The notes under the pieces were generated by a model, which had not been told where the DNA came from, searched no databases, and saw only the letters and a list, made by a program, of their open reading frames with translations. From contig DKOG01000078.1 of assembly GCA_002469915.1 (NCBI GenBank), positions 1 to 12,824 of the forward strand: 12,824 bases of DNA, read 5' to 3'. The stretch's first letter is position 1, and the number at the start of each line of letters is the position of its first letter. Shown here piece by piece: positions 6,728-12,824 of this stretch. Position numbers and translations under genes: made by a program. The DNA comes from Bacteroidetes bacterium UBA7368 (GTDB taxonomy: Bacteria > Bacteroidota > Rhodothermia > Rhodothermales > UBA10348).

Positions 6728-9541
6728 TAGTCTGTCAGATCGTTCGAGCAAGCCAGTCGTGTTGTCAACCCCACCTCCAAAGTAGGACTCTTCGTCCAAT
6801 TCAAACCGCCACTCGGCTGTGTTGTCTCTGTTCAAGACATTAATCAGATCCGCTCGGACTTGAAGAGAGTATTTCCCCAGTCGCATTGAGTAAGCTGTGC
6901 TGAGATCGAGCTGGTATATCGGGGATAAAATGTGATTGTCAGGAGATGTTAGATCGTAATTGGTTACTTGGCGCTCGATTCTATTAATCGCGTCGGTAGA
7001 AACGCCATTTTCTTTCATTTCTTTTAGGAGGGCTGTCAAATCGTTGAGATGAGCGCTCAGGAAATCGTAATAGGCTTTTCTATAGCCCCACGTACGTCCC
7101 CATGATCCTCTCCACCTTGCGAGTACTACGAGCCCGCTCATTGGCACTAGGTCGGCCGACAACTCCAGTCGAAAGGGTTCGCTCCACGGTGCCGATAACA
7201 ATCGGTTTCCAAACAACTCATCTATTCGTCGCTTGGTGATGGTATGGTCAAAACGGGCTTTGAGACTTCCGGCTCCGACACTACGCTGGACCTTTGTCCC
7301 AATTCCGTAAGAAAACCCGCTTGTCGTTTTTAGGAATTCGCTTTGCTTTAAATCTGATAAAATATCCGTACTGCTGGCCGAGTAGTCCACGGACAAAATG
7401 TGGAATTGATGTTTGTAAAATGATTCAACCCCGAGAGACCACTTCGCATTGGGTTTGATTAAAAATTCCGAGGCAAAATGAGCTGCCTTTGGAGGGGTAA
7501 CCGATGCATCATTTCCCATCCAGAACCGCGTAGAAGAAACAAACGTCCTTGGACTACGGCTACTAATATCATACTGGTTTACAAACTGTCTATAAATTCC
7601 AGTGGCCCAAAACATGGAAACGTCACCTACTGGTGTGTTCAGCCAATCCATTCGTGCTGCAATTCTAGGCTCCGCATACAAGGTTTTTCTCGCTGCTAGC
7701 CATGTTAATCGCGATCCTCCTTCCACTACCACATGCGATCCCAATTGGATCTTGTCTTCCAGATACGTGGCAAAGCGGATCCCGGATGACTCGTGAAATA
7801 AAGGGAATTGCTGCGTCCCAGCTACCGTGAAGCGGGATCCAGTGAGTGTCAATTCGGCCCCTATTTCCACCTCTTGGCCATTATCAAGGAAATAATCAAC
7901 TGTTCCGTCTAAAGACACCTCATACACTCGGTTTCCATCATCTTCCGTATTCGTTCCTGAAAACTCATCAGGTGCTTCGAAATCGTGGGATAGGTTATAC
8001 ATGCTTCCTCTCAGGCGGAGAGAGGTGAGAATATGCGCGTTCTGGACGACGTCGAAACGAGCTTGAGCCATACCGTTGGTCCAGGAATAAAGATCTCTGA
8101 ATCTGGCTAATTGGGAGACAATAGACGAAGTCTGATCGAGGGGGTCGATATTCGTCAAGTTATTTCCAAGACTACTTTTACCGAAGTAGGAAGAGAGGTG
8201 CAACGTTTTCAACGCACCAAATCGAATTTTCGATGCTCCGTGTAGGTCAACGAACTGAATGGCAGGATTGCCTGACCCAGGTAGATTTGCAAACGGGGTG
8301 TTTCCCTCTGCAAAGGCGGATAACAGGAACGTATCCACTGTATTCCAATTATCCATGAGGTTAGTCAGAGAAGGCGGGGCCAAGAGACTCCACGTGCCAA
8401 TCCGTGCCGCTCCGAGTGCAGTAATGTGGCGTCCACCGGGCAACTGCCAGAACCCCGAGTAGCGACCATTAGAGGAAAGAGGGTCCACCTGAATAGTAAA
8501 TTGGCTCCCATTTTTCGCACCTCGGATACTTGCTGGTGCTCTTAGGTCGTGTTCGGCGGACACGATTCCTGATATCTGAGACCCAAGGCGGGCGGCAAAC
8601 CCAGCTTTGTTCACTGTAATGTTTCCGAGTGCAAATGGACTAAATGGACCGATGAATGAGGCCACATTAAGAGGTAAAAATACGGGTGCGCCGTCTAATC
8701 GAAATTGGTGCTCGCCAGCTTCACCACCCTGGATATGAATATCGGAAGTGGCGTCATTCACTCTGACTCCAGGCATGGCATCTAGACTTTGGAGAAGACC
8801 GTTGGTACCTGAATTTAGATTAGCCGTTATTTCCTCCAAGCTGGCATCTGCGCTGCCTAGCAGAAGTGAGTTTGGCTGCATCCCAAATCCATCAATAACC
8901 AGAGGTGTAGTGATCAGCACTGACTCTGACTCTAAAATAACCTCAGTTGAGACATCATCACCAGAATTGATCTGAATCTCTACTAAGCTTGGCCTGTACC
9001 CCACATGCCTAACTTGCATATGGTAGATACCCGGTAACAGCCTCGGAAAGAGAAACATTCCCTGCTGATTTGCCGACAATCCTCGTTTTGCTTCTGTCAA
9101 AACAACCGATGCGTTCGGCACCGGTTGTTCAGTATCCCTATCTATAATGATCCCACGTAAGTGACCATAGGAGACCGGTCCCTCGGTTGCCAATTCCAGT
9201 ACGTATAGTCCATTGGACCGGATAATGTAGTCTAGACCCGTACCGTTCAAAATACATGTTAAGAGGTCATTGACCGAAACCTCCGATATCACGCAAAACG
9301 AACGTTTTCCGGAGGCTAAAAGAGGATCCCATGCAATCGAAATAGAGCCATTAGTGGCAATCAAGAACTGCTCCAGTGCTTCTGAGAGCGAAATGCCCTG
9401 GAAGGCTACCGTATACTTTTCTTCGGGAAGCGTATCGCGCTCCTGTGCCCTGATGCCTCTAGGAAAAAGAGACAAAACCACCAAGCCCACGAATACCGCG
9501 AGCTTTAAACGATCAAACTTCCGTAGGGAAGGCGTCCTCAT
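6683..9541 (-). CDS. TonB-dependent outer-membrane receptor with STN signalling domain
   Basis: This is a 952-residue outer-membrane transporter/transducer. Residues 1-32 form a signal peptide with a basic start, a hydrophobic core at about 13-26 and likely cleavage after IRA. An STN domain (about 43-116) resembles the FecA signalling domain that contacts FecR. A carboxypeptidase-regulatory-like beta domain (about 126-205) includes HVGYRPSLVEIQI. The plug (about 235-333) has LQSLDAMPGVRVNDA, IHIQGGEAGEHQFRLDGAPV and AGFAARLGSQISGIVSAE. The rest is beta-barrel and ends in VRLTW, the terminal aromatic expected for outer-membrane barrels, which supports this stop codon. The fecI/fecR pair lies immediately upstream on the same strand but is separated by a terminator, so the receptor probably has its own, sigma-dependent promoter. 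The substrate is unknown: iron chelates, glycans or other nutrients are all possible. Confidence 0.92.
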   Translation of the reverse strand: MRTPSLRKFDRLKLAVFVGLVVLSLFPRGIRAQERDTLPEEKYTVAFQGISLSEALEQFLIATNGSISIAWDPLLASGKRSFCVISEVSVNDLLTCILNGTGLDYIIRSNGLYVLELATEGPVSYGHLRGIIIDRDTEQPVPNASVVLTEAKRGLSANQQGMFLFPRLLPGIYHMQVRHVGYRPSLVEIQINSGDDVSTEVILESESVLITTPLVIDGFGMQPNSLLLGSADASLEEITANLNSGTNGLLQSLDAMPGVRVNDATSDIHIQGGEAGEHQFRLDGAPVFLPLNVASFIGPFSPFALGNITVNKAGFAARLGSQISGIVSAEHDLRAPASIRGAKNGSQFTIQVDPLSSNGRYSGFWQLPGGRHITALGAARIGTWSLLAPPSLTNLMDNWNTVDTFLLSAFAEGNTPFANLPGSGNPAIQFVDLHGASKIRFGALKTLHLSSYFGKSSLGNNLTNIDPLDQTSSIVSQLARFRDLYSWTNGMAQARFDVVQNAHILTSLRLRGSMYNLSHDFEAPDEFSGTNTEDDGNRVYEVSLDGTVDYFLDNGQEVEIGAELTLTGSRFTVAGTQQFPLFHESSGIRFATYLEDKIQLGSHVVVEGGSRLTWLAARKTLYAEPRIAARMDWLNTPVGDVSMFWATGIYRQFVNQYDISSRSPRTFVSSTRFWMGNDASVTPPKAAHFASEFLIKPNAKWSLGVESFYKHQFHILSVDYSASSTDILSDLKQSEFLKTTSGFSYGIGTKVQRSVGAGSLKARFDHTITKRRIDELFGNRLLSAPWSEPFRLELSADLVPMSGLVVLARWRGSWGRTWGYRKAYYDFLSAHLNDLTALLKEMKENGVSTDAINRIERQVTNYDLTSPDNHILSPIYQLDLSTAYSMRLGKYSLQVRADLINVLNRDNTAEWRFELDEESYFGGGVDNTTGLLERSDRLLLPRVFSAAVRLTW

Positions 9542-9690
9542 AGCTATGGACTGGTGGTTTGTTTAGTCAGAGGGATTCAGGAAACAACGGGGACCAACCA
9601 GATTGGTTCATCTAAACAATATACGAATATTCGTTAAGGGGGATATATGGAAATGACAGCCTTTGACGTATCAGGTTTAATTTTGGACAT
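9542..9690 (-). promoter_or_regulatory. Probable promoter and leader region of the receptor gene
   Basis: This 149-bp stretch lies between the terminator of the fecR transcript and the receptor ATG, so it should contain the receptor promoter. It holds a perfect 12-bp palindrome ACGAATATTCGT (9623-9634) and a 7-bp inverted repeat (9591-9597 with 9603-9609, one G-T pair, 5-nt loop) that would lie in the mRNA leader. On the minus strand TATATTGT follows the palindrome and partly matches the Bacteroidota -7 box TAnnTTTG, but no well-spaced -33 element is seen. The role as a promoter is inferred from position. Confidence 0.5.
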
Positions 9691-9722
9691 AAAAAAAGCC
9701 GGCACTTGTTGAAGTGTCGGCT
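9690..9722 (-). terminator. Intrinsic terminator after fecR
   Basis: An 11-bp stem, AGCCGGCACTT (9697-9707) with AAGTGTCGGCT (9712-9722), contains one G-T pair and a 4-nt loop. On the minus strand it is followed directly by seven T residues (9691-9697 read in reverse, the last one shared with the stem). It lies 19 bp beyond the fecR stop. This is the clearest terminator in the window, and it separates the sigma/anti-sigma transcript from the receptor gene. Confidence 0.88.
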
Positions 9723-9741
9723 GGAATAAGAAGAGCAGGTG

Positions 9742-10674
9742 CTACTTTAAGTATAGCTCAAAGCCATTTGCAGTAGGACGATAACGTACGCTGATGGTAG
9801 CAGCCACATCGCCTAAAACCTCTGACGCAGAAGAGACATCGGATTTAGAATAGGAGAGGGGACGGTGCAAAATAGATGCAGGAGCAGAAATTCTGACATC
9901 AAAACGTCGCTCAATCTCGTCTAATACGTTTGATATTGGCTCACTCATGAAGTGGAATCCGCCGTTAGCCCATGAGAAAAGGTTGCTAACATCTGCGTTC
10001 ACCACTTCGAGCGCCTCTTTTGAAGCCTCGGCTACCTGTCCCGGCTGGACTAAAGCAACTTGATCTTCAACGGAGACCGAAACCCGGCCAGACGAGACGG
10101 AAACCTGTGTGGCCGCATCGATACTGCCTGGCCATGCCTTCACATTGAATTGTGTACCCAATACTGTGGTTTCGGCATCAAAAGTCTTCACTATAAATGG
10201 AACGGCCCCAGCTTCAACATCCAGAATAGCCTCTCCATGCAATTTTACAGTCCTGTGTCGAGCAGCAAATCCTTCAACTACTGAGAGCCGACTTCCTGGG
10301 GCCAGCGATACGGTACTTCCGTCTTCAAGAGAGACTTGAGTAACGAGTTGCCCCGGGATAGCGCGAAATTGTTGAGTAGAAGGGGAAAGAATGAAACCGA
10401 GCGCGACAATTACAGCGGCGGCAATGTTAACTAGGTTGAAACGCAGGTCAAAAATGCGCGCCATCGGCACACGATCTACGATTAGCGAACGTTCAGGAGT
10501 AACTGAAGATATTATGACTGAGCGAACACGAGCTTTTCCGTTATCGCCTGCATAGTTAAGAGAAGGAAGATCGGCCCAAAGAGACATAAGTTCTTCCCTT
10601 TGGGAATCACTTAGATCATCAGATTCCTGAAGGAAATCGGATGATGGAAGATATGTCTGTTTGTAAAACTTCAA
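9742..10674 (-). CDS. FecR-family anti-sigma factor / sigma regulator
   Basis: This is a 310-residue single-span inner-membrane protein. The N-terminal cytoplasmic part (about 1-78), which should bind the sigma factor, is followed by a membrane segment at about 82-97 (VNIAAAVIVALGFIL). The FecR domain (about 110-203) shows LEDGSTVSLAPGSRLSV, LHGEAILDV, VLGTQFNVKAW and VSVSSGRVSV. The C-terminal domain (about 238-309), with HFMSEPISNVLDEIERRFDV, is the DUF4974/STN-like module common in Bacteroidota FecR proteins. It would sense the receptor STN domain in the periplasm and hold or activate the sigma factor. The start is a TTG at 10674: the frame upstream reaches a TAA within seven codons with no ATG, GTG or other TTG, and the next in-frame Met is residue 30. 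The gap to the sigma gene stop is 37 bp. Confidence 0.9.
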   Translation of the reverse strand: MKFYKQTYLPSSDFLQESDDLSDSQREELMSLWADLPSLNYAGDNGKARVRSVIISSVTPERSLIVDRVPMARIFDLRFNLVNIAAAVIVALGFILSPSTQQFRAIPGQLVTQVSLEDGSTVSLAPGSRLSVVEGFAARHRTVKLHGEAILDVEAGAVPFIVKTFDAETTVLGTQFNVKAWPGSIDAATQVSVSSGRVSVSVEDQVALVQPGQVAEASKEALEVVNADVSNLFSWANGGFHFMSEPISNVLDEIERRFDVRISAPASILHRPLSYSKSDVSSASEVLGDVAATISVRYRPTANGFELYLK

Positions 10675-10711
10675 GTTTCTGTGTTGAGCGCGTTATGCAG
10701 TCAGTATGTCT

Positions 10712-11272
10712 TTATTCCGTTTTATATCGATCCAATTTGGAGCGAATATGCTGTAAGGCTAGAACGATATGGTTGTTTACTGTTTTTGGAGCCAGGTTCA
10801 TCAGAGCAGCAATCTCTTCATGGGAGAGTCCCTCAAAGCGACTCAGCATAAAGGCCTCCCGCCTTCGACTTGGCATTTCCTCGATCCACTCTCGCAATTT
10901 TTGCTCGAGTCTCTCGGCATCCAACCGTTCATCATTCAAATTGTCAAAGCCGACAGTAGAGCTGTCAGCCACAATGGCTTCAGTTGCGTGACGCTTCTTC
11001 TGCCTTTCGTGATTGAGGGAATAATTCCTAACCATCTGGTACATCAGGGCCTTAAGAGACCTATTAGGATCGATGGTATGTCGAACTTGCCACAGTTTTA
11101 GAAACACATCCTGCAAAATGTCCGAAGCAGAAGCGCTGTCGTGCGTTATGAACATCGCATAGCGATGGAGGGCATCATAAGTCGCATCGAACAGTTCCGC
11201 ATAGGACGCTGCATCAGCATTTAAAAGACCGCGACCCCAAGCTCGAAACTGGTCGTCCGTATATGAACGCAT
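10712..11272 (-). CDS. ECF (sigma-70 family) RNA polymerase sigma factor, FecI-like
   Basis: This 186-residue protein contains only sigma region 2 and region 4, as in group IV sigma factors. Region 2 spans about 23-90, with DILQDVFLKLW (51-61) contacting core polymerase and the -10 element. Region 4 spans about 124-178, with the helix-turn-helix LSHEEIAALMNLAPKTVNNHI (149-169) for the -35 element. A variable linker separates them. Together with the fecR gene 37 bp downstream it forms a cell-surface signalling pair for the TonB-dependent receptor. The upstream region contains a 15-bp palindrome about 57 bp before the start. The closest relatives should be Bacteroidota/Rhodothermota FecI-type factors. 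The promoter sequence it recognises is unknown. Confidence 0.94.
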   Translation of the reverse strand: MRSYTDDQFRAWGRGLLNADAASYAELFDATYDALHRYAMFITHDSASASDILQDVFLKLWQVRHTIDPNRSLKALMYQMVRNYSLNHERQKKRHATEAIVADSSTVGFDNLNDERLDAERLEQKLREWIEEMPSRRREAFMLSRFEGLSHEEIAALMNLAPKTVNNHIVLALQHIRSKLDRYKTE

Positions 11273-11328
11273 AGAATCTTGCCCTCAGTCGAATCTTAAT
11301 ACACAGTGAAGAGCCGGATTACCCAATT

Positions 11329-11343
11329 TTAGCATGATGCTAA
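11329..11343. repeat. 15-bp palindrome TTAGCAT-G-ATGCTAA upstream of the sigma gene
   Basis: The half-sites TTAGCAT and ATGCTAA match perfectly around one central base, about 57-71 bp upstream of the sigma factor start codon on the minus strand. The size and symmetry suit a dimeric transcription-factor operator. No regulator gene is adjacent to support this. Confidence 0.45.
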
Positions 11344-11500
11344 TAGGTGACACTAAGTGATCGTTGTAATGACAGGGGGTGCAACAAGTTATGCGTTATA
11401 GTACGCGCTCTGCAAGACCAGATCGGTGGGAAAAGGTAAAAAAAAACGCATTATTTTTAACCCCTTTCACTTAAAGTAACACATTAGCGGCTTCTCTCCC

Positions 11501-11517
11501 CATCATATCGTATGATG
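11501..11517. repeat. 17-bp inverted repeat CATCATA-TCG-TATGATG
   Basis: The 7-bp arms are perfect with a 3-nt centre. The repeat lies about 170 bp before lepA and 230 bp before the sigma gene, in the middle of the divergent region. CCTTTT follows on the plus strand, but the stem is AT-rich and the T-run short, so a terminator is unlikely; an operator is the alternative. Confidence 0.4.
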
Positions 11518-11688
11518 CCTTTTAGACAACGTCTCTAACATATTTCTGTTCTGAGCTAAACGAGATCCTTTCTGATTAGCAAGTCAAATTTCGCGGTATC
11601 CCCACGAAGGACAGCGGAACAGAGCAGTAGACTACCTATTATATCACGATCGATTTATAGACCCCATCCTGTTTCTCCAAAAGGCTGC

Positions 11689-12824
11689 ATGGCGACCGAA
11701 CAAAGCAGAATCCGAAATTTCTGCATCATTGCACATATTGATCACGGCAAGAGTACTCTAGCCGATCGGCTGCTGGAATTGACCGGTACCCTGTCCAAGC
11801 GTGAGCTTCAGGAACAGGTTCTCGACTCAATGGATCTGGAGCGAGAACGTGGAATCACGATAAAGAGCCATGCTATACGCATGGACTACACATCGGATGA
11901 CGGTACGAAGTACGTCTTGAATCTAATTGATACGCCCGGTCACGTGGACTTTACCTATGAGGTATCCAGAGCTCTTGAAGCCTGCGAGGGTGCCATTCTA
12001 GTAGTCGATGCTGCTCAAGGAATCGAAGCCCAAACTATTTCTAATTTGCTCCTGGCAATGGAGTTAGATCTTGAGATTATTCCGGTCCTCAATAAAGTAG
12101 ACCTTCCTGGGGCGAATCCTGAAGCGGTGGCCAGCACTATTGAGAACCTCATCGGTGAACCAGCAGAAAACATCGCCCGAATTAGCGCGAAAACGGGGGA
12201 AGGCGTTCATGAGCTCCTAGAAACCATTGTCGAGCGTATTCCTGAGCCCAGTGGCAATATCGAAGCGCCATTGAAAGCGCTCATATTCGATTCCATTTTT
12301 AATACCTATCGAGGATCGATTGTTTACGCTCGTGTCTTTGACGGACAACTCAATGCCCGTGAAGGAATCCGATTTATGTCCACAGGTAAGGAATGCGATG
12401 CCGAAGAGATTGGTTTTCTGCGCATGAACATGGAGCCTGTAAAAAATCTTTCTGCAGGAGAGGTTGGTTACATCATCGGCTCAATAAAAGATGTGAAAGA
12501 AACACAGGTTGGAGATACGATCACCACGCGTGAAAATGGTGCTGAAGAAGCTATTTCTGGCTTTCGCGAAGCCAAACCCATGGTTTTCTCAGGGGTATAT
12601 CCCACCAATGCAGAGGAGTTCGAAGACTTAAGGGCGTCTCTCGAAAAACTGCAGTTGAATGATGCAGCGCTAACCTTTGAGCCTGAAACCTCCGTGGCAC
12701 TCGGTTTTGGTTTCCGTGTTGGATTCCTGGGTTTACTTCACATGGAGATCGTTCAGGAGCGTTTAGATCGCGAATTTGGACTGGATATTATCACGACTGT
12801 ACCGAACGTGAAATATCGGGTCAA
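11689..12824 (+). CDS. lepA: Elongation factor 4 (LepA), 5' part
   Basis: This translation-associated ribosomal GTPase acts on ribosomes stalled or mispositioned after translocation. Only 378 codons lie in the window; LepA is normally about 600 residues, so the C-terminal domain is missing because of the window edge. G-domain motifs are complete: G1 AHIDHGKST (15-23), switch I RGITIKSH (54-61), G3 DTPGHVDF (81-88) and G4 NKVDLP (135-140), followed by SAKTGEGV (166-173). Domain II follows from about residue 190, and [20 protein letters not shown] (335-354) is diagnostic for LepA as against EF-G. The ATG at 11689 gives the standard N-terminus, a few residues before the G domain. The weak AAAAGG motif lies 4 nt upstream. 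Confidence 0.96.
   Translation, partial: MATEQSRIRNFCIIAHIDHGKSTLADRLLELTGTLSKRELQEQVLDSMDLERERGITIKSHAIRMDYTSDDGTKYVLNLIDTPGHVDFTYEVSRALEACEGAILVVDAAQGIEAQTISNLLLAMELDLEIIPVLNKVDLPGANPEAVASTIENLIGEPAENIARISAKTGEGVHELLETIVERIPEPSGNIEAPLKALIFDSIFNTYRGSIVYARVFDGQLNAREGIRFMSTGKECDAEEIGFLRMNMEPVKNLSAGEVGYIIGSIKDVKETQVGDTITTRENGAEEAISGFREAKPMVFSGVYPTNAEEFEDLRASLEKLQLNDAALTFEPETSVALGFGFRVGFLGLLHMEIVQERLDREFGLDIITTVPNVKYRV

Larger units (their letters stand above)
11273..11688. promoter_or_regulatory. Divergent intergenic region between the sigma gene and lepA
   Basis: No gene, tRNA or credible small ORF is seen in these 416 bp. The region must carry the promoter of the sigma/fecR transcript (minus) and probably that of lepA (plus). 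It contains two short palindromes (listed separately) and an A-rich/T-rich pair at 11436-11463, where GGTAAAAA faces TTTTTAACC with a one-base bulge, resembling an AT-rich hairpin. No -33/-7 pair of Bacteroidota type could be placed convincingly. AAAAGG at 11679-11684, 4 nt before the lepA ATG, is the best Shine-Dalgarno-like sequence in the window, but it is closely spaced. Confidence 0.55.

Noticed and set aside
11431..11465. A-run and T-run as an intrinsic terminator
   Set aside because: The possible stem is almost only A-T pairs with a bulge and no G+C-rich core, so it is more likely a curved AT-rich promoter-region tract.
11273..11688. Small peptides or a tRNA in the divergent region
   Set aside because: Open frames starting with ATG are about ten codons or fewer, and no T-loop/acceptor arrangement was found.

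Overview
The window looks like ordinary chromosome from a Gram-negative, Bacteroidota-related bacterium, most likely Rhodothermota or Balneolota; this is an inference. The supporting signs are an outer-membrane TonB-dependent receptor with STN, carboxypeptidase-regulatory-like and plug domains, the FecI/FecR pair that goes with it, a long LspA with an insertion before its last catalytic Asp, a TraR/DksA protein with a degenerate zinc finger, and an almost complete lack of Shine-Dalgarno sequences before start codons. Base composition is moderate, near half G+C by eye. No mobile element, CRISPR array, tRNA or rRNA is seen.

Region 1 (1-6727, + strand) is a housekeeping block: the 3' half of yggS (PLP homeostasis protein), a divIVA-family gene, a purine nucleoside phosphorylase overlapping its end, ileS, a TraR/DksA-type regulator and lspA (lipoprotein signal peptidase). 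Apart from the phosphorylase, the order yggS - divIVA - ileS - traR/dksA - lspA resembles the distal end of the Firmicutes division cluster (ylmE...divIVA-ileS-ylyA-lspA). The IleRS has a rearranged class I signature, GIHH instead of HIGH, as described for type 2 IleRS linked to extreme mupirocin resistance. The DksA-like protein keeps only one of the four zinc cysteines.

Region 2 (6683-11272, - strand) is a cell-surface signalling and uptake unit. An ECF sigma factor is followed by a FecR-type anti-sigma/sensor with a TTG start, then a strong intrinsic terminator, then a 952-residue TonB-dependent receptor with its own upstream region. The likely logic is that substrate at the receptor is relayed through its periplasmic STN domain to FecR, which releases the sigma factor to transcribe the receptor. 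The substrate cannot be read from the sequence. The receptor gene ends inside the 3' end of lspA, giving a 45-bp tail-to-tail overlap.

Region 3 (11273-12824) is a 416-bp divergent intergenic region with two near-perfect short palindromes, followed by the first 378 codons of lepA (elongation factor 4), cut by the window edge. I did not find a clearly undescribed system. The most useful leads are the GXHH IleRS, the conserved division-cluster order in a diderm, the acidic repeat-bearing tail of DivIVA, and the control sites of the sigma/FecR/receptor unit.
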